From NCBI GenBank assembly GCA_017450885.1, contig JAFSSR010000011.1:1-43501 (forward strand): a DNA stretch of 43,501 nucleotides, written 5' to 3'. The DNA is from Clostridia bacterium. GTDB taxonomy: Bacteria; Bacillota; Clostridia; Oscillospirales; CAG-272. Positions 1 through 8,264 of this stretch are shown one piece after another. The translations under genes were made by a program, and so were the position numbers. A model generated the notes under the pieces. It did no database searches. It saw nothing but the letters and a program-made list of their open reading frames with translations, and was not told the DNA's origin. Within the stretch, counting starts at the first letter, position 1, and each line of letters opens with the position of its first letter.

Positions 1-1
1 C

Positions 2-229
2 CTCGGGAAGCTCGGAACGCTTATCTGGAAGTCGGAAAAAGCCCTTTCCGAAGCCTCGGACGGTCTGAAAGAGGCGGGCGATACGCTCGCCGCCGCCGAA
101 TACTGCCGCGACAGGATCATCCCCGCGATGGACGAGCTGCGCAAATACGCCGACGAGGCGGAGACGCTTGTCGGGCGCGAATACTGGCCTTTCCCCACCT
201 ACGGCGACATACTGTTCGGCGTGAGATAA
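2..229 (+). CDS. glnN: Glutamine synthetase type III, C-terminal end (partial)
   Basis: Only the last 75 codons are in the window; the gene enters from the left edge and stops with TAA. The visible tail contains a run ending EYWPFPTYGDILF, and an upstream helix reading IIPAMDELRKYADEAETLVG, both typical of the extreme C terminus of type III glutamine synthetases. This family makes glutamine from glutamate and ammonia with ATP and is common in Clostridia and Bacteroidota. No catalytic residue lies in the visible part, so the call rests on the conserved tail alone. It is followed by an intergenic palindromic element, which may end its transcript. Confidence 0.82.
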   Translation, partial: LGKLGTLIWKSEKALSEASDGLKEAGDTLAAAEYCRDRIIPAMDELRKYADEAETLVGREYWPFPTYGDILFGVR

Positions 230-257
230 TTATTAGATTACCAAATCATATACTGTT

Positions 258-396
258 AAAAGAGACTGTTAAAAAACTCAGAATTTCATCCTAGACGCAA
301 CGAAGGATCTACGGAATTCTTTTAAATTCTCGCAGATCCTTCGTCGATTTAATTATCAGGATGACACGCTTGGAAGTTTTCAGAACAGTCTCTTTT
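258..396. repeat. MITE-like imperfect palindromic intergenic element
   Basis: Perfect 13-base terminal inverted repeats, AAAAGAGACTGTT at 258-270 and its complement at 384-396, enclose a second inverted pair built on ACGAAGGATCT and AGATCCTTCGT. Short TCATCCT and AGGATGA segments also face each other. The whole stretch can fold into one long hairpin and contains no plausible gene. A related core, AAGGATCTGC with GCAGATCCTT followed by CTCAGGACGACA, recurs at 17817-17940. This points to a dispersed non-coding repeat family. It may also act as a terminator for the glutamine synthetase transcript, since the right arm ends in a T run. Confidence 0.7.
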
Positions 397-416
397 TTAT
401 GATAAATCTTTATCGA

Positions 417-803
417 TTATTCTTCTACCATTTCTGTTTGCGTACAGATCACAATATATGCGATCAACCAAATTGGCCAAAAAGGAATTAAAACCGCTAT
501 CGCACGTCCGATCCAGCGATTCATGCCATAACACTTTTCGATACCGGAAAAGACTCCTCCCAAGATTTTTCCGTTTTTGACTCTTACGAATTTATTCCCG
601 GTAGAAACCTTTAACGGAGATGTCTGCATAAATGATCTATTAGAGTCGAGTTTGACTCCGCATTTAATACATACCGCTTGGTTGGAATTTGTCGGAGAGC
701 CGCAATTCTGACAAAAATTCTCTCCTTTTCCTTTCGACGCTCCGCATTTTACGCAAAAATCCGCATTTTCGTTCAATTCTGCTCCACAATTTCTGCAAAA
801 CAT
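417..803 (-). CDS. Zinc-ribbon and PspC-domain membrane protein
   Basis: The 128-residue protein starts with two zinc ribbons: cysteine pairs at C3/C6, C17/C20, C31/C34 and C45/C48. A PspC-like segment follows from about residue 72, with GGVFSGIEKCYGMNRW and a hydrophobic membrane span at about 102-121. PspC-family proteins sit in the membrane and take part in envelope-stress responses; the zinc ribbons probably mediate protein contacts, though their partner is unknown. The start is supported by AAGGAG nine bases upstream. It is transcribed away from an XRE regulator across a shared palindromic operator that overlaps its promoter, so it is very probably controlled by that regulator. Confidence 0.85.
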   Translation of the reverse strand: MFCRNCGAELNENADFCVKCGASKGKGENFCQNCGSPTNSNQAVCIKCGVKLDSNRSFMQTSPLKVSTGNKFVRVKNGKILGGVFSGIEKCYGMNRWIGRAIAVLIPFWPIWLIAYIVICTQTEMVEE

Positions 804-845
804 AATTATACTCTCCTTTTATCCGGCAAAAAGCCTTTTTTAATT

Positions 846-874
846 ATTATACTCAATCTTTGAGTATTTGTCAA
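846..874 (-). promoter_or_regulatory. Promoter of the zinc-ribbon/PspC gene
   Basis: Read on the minus strand, TTGACA (874-869) and TATAAT (851-846) are separated by exactly 17 bases, a perfect sigma-A consensus. Transcription would start near 839, about 35 bases before the ATG. The left operator arm fills the spacer, so a bound repressor would block RNA polymerase. Confidence 0.85.
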
Positions 875-890
875 TACTCAAAGATTGAGT
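851..890. promoter_or_regulatory. Two-fold palindromic operator between PspC gene and XRE regulator
   Basis: Two perfect 18-base arms (851-868 and 873-890) are separated by TGTC. Each arm is itself nearly dyadic, ACTCAA-N3-TTGAGT, so the site offers two dimer-binding boxes plus an overall two-fold axis. It covers the spacer of the minus-strand promoter and lies just before a plus-strand TATAAT at 894-899. Such architecture is typical of an autoregulating XRE repressor controlling two divergent genes. Confidence 0.8.
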
Positions 891-916
891 TTTTATAATA
901 ATTACAGGAGGTGCTT

Positions 917-1144
917 ATGAATTACAGGAAACGGATAAGAGAAGTCAGAGAAGACAGAGATTATACTCAAGCGCAAATCGGAGCTATTCTGAATAAGACC
1001 CAAAAAGGATACAATCACATCGAGAACGGACGAGCTGAACTGAAAATAGATGACCTTATTTTGTTATGCAGATTTTATAATCTTTCCGCCGATTATTTGA
1101 TCGGATTGACAGATGATTTAAAAACACTCAAGATGAAAAACTGA
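917..1144 (+). CDS. XRE-family HTH transcriptional regulator
   Basis: A 75-residue, single-domain Cro/CI-type helix-turn-helix protein. The region YTQAQIGAILNKTQKGYNHIENGRAELKID matches the XRE fold, including the recognition helix and the conserved IENGR turn, and the tail LSADYLIGLTDD is the common end of small clostridial XRE regulators. I chose ATG 917 because AGGAGG (906-911) is five bases upstream; the in-frame GTG at 911 overlaps this site. It has no sensor domain, so a signal would act through dimerisation or a partner. Its likely target is the palindrome directly upstream, giving autoregulation and control of the divergent PspC gene. Confidence 0.88.
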   Translation: MNYRKRIREVREDRDYTQAQIGAILNKTQKGYNHIENGRAELKIDDLILLCRFYNLSADYLIGLTDDLKTLKMKN

Positions 1145-1146
1145 TA

Positions 1147-1183
1147 CAATTAATGGGTCAGATATAATCTGACCCATTAATTG
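1147..1183. terminator. Perfect 17-bp hairpin between converging genes
   Basis: CAATTAATGGGTCAGAT (1147-1163) pairs perfectly with 1167-1183 across a 3-base loop. It sits between the XRE gene and the converging oligopeptidase gene. There is no clear T run on either side, so termination may be weak; position suggests a bidirectional terminator. Confidence 0.55.
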
Positions 1184-1197
1184 TTCAAAACTCAATT

Positions 1198-2895
1198 TCA
1201 CCCAATCTTCGCCTTTAGCGCTTCCGCCTGCTTTTCGGCAAACTCGGCGGTCGCTTTTACCGTTTCGGGGTCGAGCGGGTTGGGGATGCCGGCGCGTTCG
1301 AGCGTTTCGAAATATCCGTACATTCCGCCCATCGAGCAGAGCTTGAGGTAGCTTCCCCACGCGTCCCCGCCCTCGACCTTCTTGCGGTAGAGCGAGGCGG
1401 CGCCCATCTGCGCCAGCGCGTAGTCGATATAGTAGAACGGGTAGAGGAAGATGTGCTGTTTTTGCATCCAGAAGCCGCCGCCCTCGAGAAATTCGTTTCC
1501 GTCGTAGCTGCGCCAGGGCATATACTTCTTTTCGATCTCACGCCAAAAACGCCGCCAGTCGGCGGGACCGGAGGACGGATTTTCGAATACGCGGTGCTGG
1601 AACTCGTCGACCGAGACGAGATAGGGGATGGTCTTTATCGAGTCGCAGAAATGGGCGTATCTGTATTTGTCCGCCTTGTCGCCGAAGAAGCTCTCCATAT
1701 ACGGATATGCGAAATACTCCATGGACATCGAGTGTATCTCGTTGATCTCGCTCGTCGAATGGGCGAGCTCGGCGAGCGGAAGCCGCCGCGAGGCGTAGTA
1801 CGACTCGAAGGCGTGTCCCGCCTCGTGGGTCAGCACGTCGACGTCGGCGGAGGTGCCGTTGAAGTTGGAGAATATGAACGGCGCCTTGTACTCCGCCATA
1901 GAGGTACAGTAACCGCCGAGATGTTTGTTTTCGCGCGTAACGAAGTCGAACAGCTCGTGCTCGACCATGAAGTTGAAGAACTCGCCGGTCTCCGGGGACA
2001 TATCCTCGTACATCAGGCGCGCCTTTTCGGTCAGCTTCTCGGGAGTGCCGATCGGGGCGGCGTTGCCGTCCGGGAAGACGAGGGACTCGTCATACCAGCA
2101 CAGCTTATCGACGCCAATGCGTTCGCGCTGCTCCTCGAACATTTTTTCGCAGATGGGGGTGATATACTTCCGCACCGCCTCGCGGAATTCGGCGGCTTTT
2201 TTCGCGTCGTAATCGTATCTCCCGCGGGAAAGGTAAACGTAGTCGATATAGCTGTCGAAGCCGAGTTTTTTCGCTATCGAGCAGCGGACCTTGACCAGCT
2301 TTCCGTACTGCTCGTCCAGCTTCCCGGAGATGCCCTCGTACAGCTTCGCCCACTCGACGAAAGCGGCGCGGCGCTCCTCCCTGTCGGTCGACTGCATATG
2401 CTTGAGCAGTCCGTAGAAGTTGCACTTTTCGCCCATGAATTCGACCGAGCAGGTCGCCGCCGTCTTGGAATACTCGGTAGTCAGCTTGTTTTCCTTGATG
2501 GACGGCAGGACGATAGCCGGCTTGACCAGCTTGTCCTGCGCCTCGGCGTCGCGGAACATCTGCGCGCCGTACTTCTCCTCGAACTGCGCGCGGAAGGGGG
2601 TCTTCAGCATGGCGGTGTTCGCCTTTTTGAAGACCATCATCATTTTGGGGACCTCTTTATTGAAGAACTCCATCTCGCCGTCGTAGAACTCGTCCTTCAT
2701 GTTCATTGTGTTGCGGACGCTGGCGATGACGTACTGCGTCATCACCTTTTCGCTCACCTCATGCCAGCCGAGAAAAGCGGCGTCGGCTTCTTCAAAGCTC
2801 TTCGCGGCCTTGAACTTTTTGACGTATCCGAGAAAATCGCGTTTTATCTCCTCCGGGTCGGGTCGGGTGTATTTCAGATCCTTGAATTTTTCCAT
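1198..2895 (-). CDS. M3-family oligoendopeptidase
   Basis: A 565-residue zinc metallopeptidase of the M3 (thimet oligopeptidase/PepF-like) family, which cleaves short peptides in the cytoplasm. The active-site motif HEAGH lies at residues 357-361, and the probable third ligand is E383 in TSEINE. The length fits the family. I place the start at the ATG whose codon begins at 2895, with GGAGG six bases or so upstream; the frame stays open further upstream, but that extension has no conserved sequence and would overlap the smpB promoter. It faces the XRE gene and is divergent from smpB. No signal peptide is present. Confidence 0.93.
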   Translation of the reverse strand: MEKFKDLKYTRPDPEEIKRDFLGYVKKFKAAKSFEEADAAFLGWHEVSEKVMTQYVIASVRNTMNMKDEFYDGEMEFFNKEVPKMMMVFKKANTAMLKTPFRAQFEEKYGAQMFRDAEAQDKLVKPAIVLPSIKENKLTTEYSKTAATCSVEFMGEKCNFYGLLKHMQSTDREERRAAFVEWAKLYEGISGKLDEQYGKLVKVRCSIAKKLGFDSYIDYVYLSRGRYDYDAKKAAEFREAVRKYITPICEKMFEEQRERIGVDKLCWYDESLVFPDGNAAPIGTPEKLTEKARLMYEDMSPETGEFFNFMVEHELFDFVTRENKHLGGYCTSMAEYKAPFIFSNFNGTSADVDVLTHEAGHAFESYYASRRLPLAELAHSTSEINEIHSMSMEYFAYPYMESFFGDKADKYRYAHFCDSIKTIPYLVSVDEFQHRVFENPSSGPADWRRFWREIEKKYMPWRSYDGNEFLEGGGFWMQKQHIFLYPFYYIDYALAQMGAASLYRKKVEGGDAWGSYLKLCSMGGMYGYFETLERAGIPNPLDPETVKATAEFAEKQAEALKAKIG

Positions 2896-2974
2896 AAACG
2901 CCTCCGATGTTTTATCTTGATAATATGATATCACACGGCGGGTAAAAATGCAACATCGTCCCGACAAAAATCGG

Positions 2975-3003
2975 TTGACAGAATAAGAGGTATATGTTAT
3001 AAT
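2975..3003 (+). promoter_or_regulatory. Consensus promoter of smpB-ssrA
   Basis: TTGACA (2975-2980) and TATAAT (2998-3003) with a 17-base spacer, a perfect sigma-A promoter about 30 bases before the smpB GTG. It probably also reads into tmRNA, as no second strong promoter is visible in the 41 bases between them. Confidence 0.88.
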
Positions 3004-3035
3004 ACTATCCCAAACCGGAAGAAGGAGGTGCGCCC

Positions 3036-3500
3036 GTGGCAAAGAACACAGGGAAAAAGGTAATAGCGCCGAACAAAAAGGCATATCACGACTATTTCGT
3101 GCTGGAGACCTTTGAAGCGGGCATCGAGCTCTGCGGGACAGAGGTCAAGAGCCTCCGCGCCGGGGCGGTGAACCTCAAGGACTGCTACTGCACGGTGGTG
3201 CGCGGCGAGATGATAGCCCACGGGATACATATCTCCCCCTACGAGCAGGGCAACATCTACAACCGCGATCCCCTGCGCGACAGGCGGCTGCTCATGCACA
3301 AGCGCGAAATACTTCGCCTCGCCGGAAAGGTCGCGCGCGAGGGACTTACGCTGATACCGCTTTCGCTCTACTTCTCCGGCTCGCGCGTCAAAGTCGAGCT
3401 GGGGCTCTGCAAGGGCAAAAAGCTGTACGACAAGCGGGACGCAGCCGCCGAAAAGTCGGCGAAACGCGACATCGAACGCGCGACGCGCGGCAAAGAGTAG
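3036..3500 (+). CDS. smpB: SsrA-binding protein SmpB
   Basis: A 154-residue basic RNA-binding protein that delivers alanyl-tmRNA to stalled ribosomes for trans-translation. The N-terminal [19 protein letters not shown] and the strand [10 protein letters not shown] match the SmpB oligonucleotide-binding barrel, and the C-terminal tail [18 protein letters not shown] is the typical region that inserts in the decoding site. The start is GTG, supported by AAGGAGGTG at 3022-3030. It lies 41 bases upstream of the tmRNA gene, the classic smpB-ssrA order, and both probably use the consensus promoter at 2975-3003. Confidence 0.97.
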   Translation: MAKNTGKKVIAPNKKAYHDYFVLETFEAGIELCGTEVKSLRAGAVNLKDCYCTVVRGEMIAHGIHISPYEQGNIYNRDPLRDRRLLMHKREILRLAGKVAREGLTLIPLSLYFSGSRVKVELGLCKGKKLYDKRDAAAEKSAKRDIERATRGKE

Positions 3501-3541
3501 GATCTCGATCTGATACAGTACGTTATACCCCATCCGTCCAC

Positions 3542-3887
3542 GGGGATGCAATGGTTTCGACGGGGACGATGAAGCCGGGTAAGCGGGCGGAGGTGGGATA
3601 CCTCCTTAAACAGTCTCAACTTTTAAAAATAAACGCTAACGATACTGTAGCACAGGCTGCCTGACGCGGCCCGTCCTGTGAGAGAGCGCCGCGGCTCTCA
3701 TAAGGGCGTCGATTATGCGGCGAACATGAAGTGCGAGTTCGCTTTTCTAACACTCAGGAATAAAAAAGCTGCCGTACGGGTCATTTGACGGCTTCGACCC
3801 GCGCGGGAGACTATAAACCGTCTGCGCCCGGAGAAAGCCCTGTGGATTTGTTTTCGGACAGGAGTTCGATTCTCCTCATCTCCACCA
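3542..3887 (+). ncRNA. ssrA: Transfer-messenger RNA (tmRNA)
   Basis: The 5' end GGGGAUG pairs with CAUCUCC near the 3' end to form the acceptor stem (one G-U), followed by A and an encoded CCA at 3885-3887. The T arm with GGAGTTCGATTCTCC is at 3861-3875. The 5' stretch GCAATGGTTTCGACGGG is the usual tmRNA start. The tag reading frame begins at GCT 3635 and reads ANDTVAQAA before TGA at 3662-3664. Together with SmpB it rescues stalled ribosomes and marks the product for proteolysis. The tag ends AQAA rather than the common ALAA, and it is only nine encoded residues long. Confidence 0.95.
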
Positions 3888-3931
3888 AATCGAAGATCCC
3901 GCCGACTGTCGTCGGCGGGGTCTTCGATTTG
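3887..3931 (+). terminator. tmRNA terminator hairpin
   Basis: A 20-bp stem (3887-3906 with 3911-3930, one G-U pair, loop TGTC) starts immediately after the encoded CCA. It is followed by TTTG rather than a long T run. Its position directly behind tmRNA makes termination or 3' processing its likely role. Confidence 0.8.
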
Positions 3932-4038
3932 TATTATTCATTCTTAAGTCTTTAGTATTCATCGAGCCTCGCCGGGTACGGCTTTCGATACTGTCATCCC
4001 GCGAAAAAACATACCGCGCTTTTTTATTATATCGTATA

Positions 4039-4067
4039 TTGACAATCGCGCCCGCCTCGCGTATAAT
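4039..4067 (+). promoter_or_regulatory. Consensus promoter of the Na/Pi cotransporter gene
   Basis: TTGACA (4039-4044) and TATAAT (4062-4067) with a 17-base spacer. Transcription would start near 4074, which excludes the in-frame ATG at 4069 and fixes the start of the gene at 4102. Confidence 0.87.
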
Positions 4068-4101
4068 AATGACGATCAATTATACCTTTGATTGGAGACC
4101 T

Positions 4102-5907
4102 ATGGAAATCGTTTTTACGGTAATCAAGCTGCTCGGAGGCTTGGCTCTTTTCCTGTACGGAATGAGGCTGATGGGCGACAATTTAAAAGAGAGCTCGTCC
4201 GGAACGCTCAAGATCGTGATGGAGAAGGTCACGGACAACCCCGTCAAGGCCTTCCTGCTCGGTATAGCGGTGACGGCGGTAATTCAGTCGTCGACCGCCT
4301 GCATAGTCATCACTTCCGGACTTGTCTCGGCGGGAGTTATCAAGTTCCGCCAGTCGCTCGGGATAATCATAGGAGCTAACGTCGGTACCACCGTTACCGG
4401 TCAGATCATCCGTCTGCTCGACATCAACGCGGAGGGCTCGTTCCTCCAGTTCTTCCAACCGTCCACGCTCGCGCCTGTCGCGCTGATCATCGGCATCGTG
4501 CTTATCATGTTCATCCGCATGAAGAAGTCGCAGGTCGTGGGGAATATCGCGCTGGGCTTCGGTATTCTTTTCACCGGACTTATCAACATGACCGGCGCGG
4601 TCAGCGGGCTGACCGGCGTACTCGGCAACCTTTTCACCAACCTCGGCGACAACCCATTTCTCGGCTATCTCTCCGGCGCGGGAGTCGCCTTCGTCCTCCA
4701 GAGCTCGTCTGCGACCATCGGTATCCTGCAGGCCTTCTCCACCAGCTTCGATCTGCCCTTCTACACGGTATACATCATAATCGTCGGAATATACCTCGGC
4801 GACTGTGTGACCACCGCCATCGTATGCTCGATCGGCTCTAAAGCGGACGCGAAGCGCGTAGGTCTGGTCAACATCCTCTTCAACCTCAGCGAGACGGTCG
4901 TCGTTCTTGTCGCTGTCAATCTCGCCCACGGCTTCGGCTGGCTCGACGGACTCTGGGACAAAAACCTCACTCCCGGCAGCATCGCGAACACCAATACCAT
5001 CTTCAACCTCGGATGCGCCATACTCCTGCTCCCGATGGTCAACGTTTACGCAAAGATCAGCGAGAAGCTGATAAAGGATAAACCCGGGCCGGAAAACAAG
5101 TACGCCACCCACATCAACGCCCTCAACCCGATATTTTTCAGCACCCCGGCGCTCGCCTTCAAAAGCTGCTACGACGCGCTCCGCACAATGCTGACGGTCT
5201 CGCGCGGCAGCATCGACAAGGCGATCTCCCTGCTCTTCAAATTCGATCAGAAGATATACGATAAGATCGACGAGGAAGAGGACAACATGGATACCCTCGC
5301 CGACCGGGTGAGCGAATATCTTGTGCGCCTGTCGCCGCACATAACCGAGCAGGACCACGTCCTGATACTTGACCAGTATTACAAGCTGGTAAACGAATTC
5401 GAGAAGCTGAGCGACTACGCGAAGAACATTTCCATCATCGCGCGCGATCTCAACGCCGCCAACGCCCGTTTTTCGGACGAAGCCTGCCGCGAGATAGGCA
5501 TAGCCGTCGATCTGCTCTCAAAGATACTCGATTATTCCGAGGCCGCGTTCGAGAAGCGCGACTTCGACGCGGCGAAGCATATCGAGCCCTATGAAGAGGT
5601 CATGGACGATATCGTCAACGCCCTGCACGACAACCACATCGAACGGCTCCGCGAGGGCACCTGCAATATTGAGGCGGGCGCGTGCTTCCTCGACGTCATG
5701 TCAAATCTGGAGTACATCTCCGACTCCTGCTCCAATATCGGAGTTGCGATAGTCGCCCGCGTAAGCCCCGAGGTGTCAAAGCAGGCGCATATGTATATCT
5801 CTTCCCTGCATCAGGGCAGCGACGAGTGGTATAACGATCTGTATCACACCGAGCACGACGAGTATTTCGCCCGTCTCGGGATAAAAGCGGAAGGAACGCC
5901 GCGGTAA
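4102..5907 (+). CDS. Na/Pi cotransporter family protein with PhoU-like domain
   Basis: A 601-residue membrane protein of the NptA/PNaS family, predicted to move phosphate with sodium. It has the two inverted membrane repeats with the hallmark QSST near residue 62 and QSSSA near residue 200, and many hydrophobic helices up to about residue 320. The hydrophilic C-terminal part, about 350-560, is helical and resembles PhoU, as in YjbB-type proteins. The start at 4102 follows a GGAG site and a consensus promoter. It stands alone between tmRNA and an unknown gene. Direction of transport (uptake or efflux) cannot be read from sequence. Confidence 0.9.
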   Translation: MEIVFTVIKLLGGLALFLYGMRLMGDNLKESSSGTLKIVMEKVTDNPVKAFLLGIAVTAVIQSSTACIVITSGLVSAGVIKFRQSLGIIIGANVGTTVTGQIIRLLDINAEGSFLQFFQPSTLAPVALIIGIVLIMFIRMKKSQVVGNIALGFGILFTGLINMTGAVSGLTGVLGNLFTNLGDNPFLGYLSGAGVAFVLQSSSATIGILQAFSTSFDLPFYTVYIIIVGIYLGDCVTTAIVCSIGSKADAKRVGLVNILFNLSETVVVLVAVNLAHGFGWLDGLWDKNLTPGSIANTNTIFNLGCAILLLPMVNVYAKISEKLIKDKPGPENKYATHINALNPIFFSTPALAFKSCYDALRTMLTVSRGSIDKAISLLFKFDQKIYDKIDEEEDNMDTLADRVSEYLVRLSPHITEQDHVLILDQYYKLVNEFEKLSDYAKNISIIARDLNAANARFSDEACREIGIAVDLLSKILDYSEAAFEKRDFDAAKHIEPYEEVMDDIVNALHDNHIERLREGTCNIEAGACFLDVMSNLEYISDSCSNIGVAIVARVSPEVSKQAHMYISSLHQGSDEWYNDLYHTEHDEYFARLGIKAEGTPR

Positions 5908-5915
5908 ATACTGAA

Positions 5916-5943
5916 AAAACAGCAACCGTCAGGCTGCTGTTTT
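5916..5943 (+). terminator. Terminator after the Na/Pi cotransporter gene
   Basis: AAAACAGCAACC (5916-5927) pairs with GGCTGCTGTTTT (5932-5943) with one mismatch and a GTCA loop, ending in a short T run. Confidence 0.65.
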
Positions 5944-5994
5944 ACGTTGGAAACGTATCAGAAAGAAGACTGAAAAAACCGCCGGGGGTGGATC

Positions 5995-7257
5995 GTGATG
6001 AAAGAACTGAAAGACCATTCCGGACTCGACTGGAGCTCCTGGTTCTGGGTAGACAAGGAGGAATACGGCGGCGCGTGGAAAACGGGAAGATGCCGGTATC
6101 GTATAGAAAAGTCGGTGGGGCGCGACAACGAGGGCAGACAGATCCTCATGGTGTGGGTCAACCTCGACAAATATGATCCGCACAAGTTCAGACAAACATT
6201 CTACGAGATATCCTTTGACGAATATCTCGTTTTCCTCGACCGCGCGATCGAGCAGGGCGAAGTGAAGCCGAACGAGCGTCAGCATTTTATTGACAAGGCG
6301 AACTCCCCGTTCATCCCGCCGTGGGACGCAAGTAAGGATATCGTCGTCTATCGGGACGGACGATATACCCTCGGACAAAAGAACGAGCGTCCCTATCTCA
6401 TTGCCGACGGCGAGGAATACGCTCTGACCTGCCACCCTTACGAGCCCTGCCTCTATATCACCGATAAAAACGGGAACATGACCGCGGTACACAACGCCTT
6501 CGACCCGTTCGACGTGCTCGAATGCTTTCACAGAGGCGATATCCTGACCTCGATAACCGGTTTCGAGTACGACGCTGCGGACTTTTGCCGTATGGCGGAA
6601 TACGCCGCCGGCATGATGGATATAAGCATCAGCGACGCGGAAGCGGTGTTCGGCGACCGTCCGAAAAACAAGCGCCGAAAAGCGCCCGGCATCGAAAAGA
6701 CGTCCTCTCCGGATAATCACGAAGACGAGACCGGCGCAAAAAATGCCGCCGGATCACACGGTCCTGACCGCACCCCCGACGATCCGTTTTACGAGCTTAT
6801 CGCCCGGTATCCCGATTCGGTCGTGGATTACTGCATCGTAAGCAGCGAAAACGACATCGGACGGAACGCGCATTGGATGGCGTTGGTATGGGCGTGCCGC
6901 AAGCTGTTCATCGACGAGGACGGCGAGACGTTATGGAACTTCGACGTCAGTAAAGCCGACGCGAAGAAGATAAGCGCGGACGAGCTTTTCTCCCGCGAGA
7001 AGAAAAAAGGCGAGCTTACTTACCGTACGGCGTTTCTGGATCCGCCGCATAAAAACCGCTATACCGGCGCCGACTTCGAGAAGGTGAACGCCGCCCTCTT
7101 CCCGCGCGGAACGGACGGCATCGAGGTCTATAAGTGGACGACGGACTGGTCGGATTACTTTGACGACGGACACGAGTGGTGGGGGACTCTCTGCCTGACC
7201 GTATACGATAAGGCGCTTGACCGCTTTGCGGTGATAATGGCGTCGGCGACCGATTGA
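5995..7257 (+). CDS. Uncharacterised acidic protein
   Basis: I do not recognise this 420-residue protein. It is soluble, acidic and rich in aromatic residues, with no signal peptide or membrane span. The N-terminal part (about 1-220) contains DHSGLDWSSWFWVDKEEYGG. A charged, Pro- and Ser-rich linker spans about 225-260. The C-terminal part (about 260-420) includes HWMALVWACRKLFID and a Trp-rich end, DWSDYFDDGHEWWG. A two-domain architecture with a flexible linker is likely. The start is GTG 5995 or ATG 5998 behind a G-rich ribosome binding site. The following DUF523 gene begins 17 bases after its stop, so they may share a transcript, but no role follows from this. Confidence 0.75.
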   Translation: MMKELKDHSGLDWSSWFWVDKEEYGGAWKTGRCRYRIEKSVGRDNEGRQILMVWVNLDKYDPHKFRQTFYEISFDEYLVFLDRAIEQGEVKPNERQHFIDKANSPFIPPWDASKDIVVYRDGRYTLGQKNERPYLIADGEEYALTCHPYEPCLYITDKNGNMTAVHNAFDPFDVLECFHRGDILTSITGFEYDAADFCRMAEYAAGMMDISISDAEAVFGDRPKNKRRKAPGIEKTSSPDNHEDETGAKNAAGSHGPDRTPDDPFYELIARYPDSVVDYCIVSSENDIGRNAHWMALVWACRKLFIDEDGETLWNFDVSKADAKKISADELFSREKKKGELTYRTAFLDPPHKNRYTGADFEKVNAALFPRGTDGIEVYKWTTDWSDYFDDGHEWWGTLCLTVYDKALDRFAVIMASATD

Positions 7258-7274
7258 CCGGAGAGGATCTGAAA

Positions 7275-7691
7275 ATGAAAATAATGGTCAGCGCCTGCCT
7301 GTTGGGCGAAAAATGCAAATACAACGGCGGGGACAATTATTCGGAAAAGGTGATCGAGTATATAAGCGGACACGAGGTCATCCCCGTCTGCCCGGAAACG
7401 GCGGGCGGACTTCCGACTCCGCGCCTTCCCTGCGAGATAGTCTGCGGCGAAGTGTTCGACTCCTCCGGGACGAGCAGGGACAGGGAGTTCCGCGACGGGG
7501 CGAAAAAATGCCTCGAGCTTGCAAAAGCGGAAGGGGCGGACCTTGTCATACTCCAGTCGCGCAGTCCCTCCTGCGGCGTCGGGACGATTTATGACGGCAG
7601 CTTTTCGGGAAAGCTGATCCCCGGTTCCGGCGTGTTCGCCTCGCTGCTCCGCGAAAACGGCGTCAGGGTGATCGACGTAAAGGACCTGTAG
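7275..7691 (+). CDS. DUF523 family protein
   Basis: A 138-residue protein with the DUF523 signature: it starts MKIMVSACLLGEKCKYNGG, has CPETAGGLPTPR in the middle, and a conserved SRSPSCGVG near residue 100. The paired cysteines (C8, C14 and the SPSCG cysteine) are invariant in the family and suggest metal or sulphur chemistry, but the function is not established. I chose ATG 7275, with GAGAGGA seven bases upstream, over an earlier in-frame start overlapping the preceding stop. It is followed 19 bases later by the YgjV-like gene, so the two probably form an operon. Confidence 0.9.
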   Translation: MKIMVSACLLGEKCKYNGGDNYSEKVIEYISGHEVIPVCPETAGGLPTPRLPCEIVCGEVFDSSGTSRDREFRDGAKKCLELAKAEGADLVILQSRSPSCGVGTIYDGSFSGKLIPGSGVFASLLRENGVRVIDVKDL

Positions 7692-7710
7692 ATCAAAGGA
7701 GACCTCCCGA

Positions 7711-8250
7711 ATGACAAGCGAAATAATCATCGGCAACGTCTGCAGTCTTTGCGCCCTGGCGTCCGACTCGATCGCCGGAACGCGCAAAAAGACCGATCAG
7801 ATACTCGGCATACAGATAATCAGCCAGTTTTTTTACGCCGCCGGATCCATAGTCCTGAAGGGATACAGCAGCACGGCGCAGAACGCGGCGGCGGTGCTGC
7901 GCAACCTCGCCGCCATGAAGCGGATCAAGAGCAAGGCGATAGAGTGGTCGCTTATCGCCCTCGGAGTCGTGCTCGGTATCGTTTTAAACAACCGCGGGCT
8001 ACTCGGATTTCTGCCGATAGTCGCAAATCTCGAATATTCGATAGCCGTTTTCCGCTTCAAGGACAACGAAAAACTGTTGAAGATCGCGCTGATCGTCAAT
8101 CTGATAATGTTCTCCGCTTTCAGCCTTGTGATATCCAATTACGTCGGCGTGGCGGCAAATCTGGTGGTAGCGGCCGCGACCTTTATCTCTATGATAAAAA
8201 CGGCGAGAGCAAAGAAAAAAGGCGGCGCGGAAAAGACCGCGGAAGAGTGA
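7711..8250 (+). CDS. YgjV-family membrane protein
   Basis: A 179-residue integral membrane protein of the YgjV (Imp-YgjV) family, with about five hydrophobic helices and a Lys-rich C-terminal tail. Family features include the opening segment NVCSLCALASDSIAGTRKK, the AAVLRNLAAMKR region, and the ending VAANLVVAAATFISMIK. Its biochemical role is unknown; members are small inner-membrane proteins sometimes noted near sugar or stress genes. The start ATG is preceded by AAAGGAG. It ends before a strong bidirectional hairpin shared with the converging hydrolase gene. Confidence 0.83.
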   Translation: MTSEIIIGNVCSLCALASDSIAGTRKKTDQILGIQIISQFFYAAGSIVLKGYSSTAQNAAAVLRNLAAMKRIKSKAIEWSLIALGVVLGIVLNNRGLLGFLPIVANLEYSIAVFRFKDNEKLLKIALIVNLIMFSAFSLVISNYVGVAANLVVAAATFISMIKTARAKKKGGAEKTAEE

Positions 8251-8264
8251 GTCCGCGATATACA

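Noticed and set aside
1453..2928. Long open frame antisense to the oligoendopeptidase
   Set aside because: It follows codon bias of the opposite strand, has no family motif and no ribosome binding site, and the M3 peptidase is certain.
4069..4101. Earlier ATG for the Na/Pi cotransporter
   Set aside because: It overlaps the end of the consensus promoter, so it lies upstream of the expected transcription start.
4183..5358. Open frame antisense to the Na/Pi cotransporter
   Set aside because: Composition is highly charged and repetitive as expected for a shadow frame.
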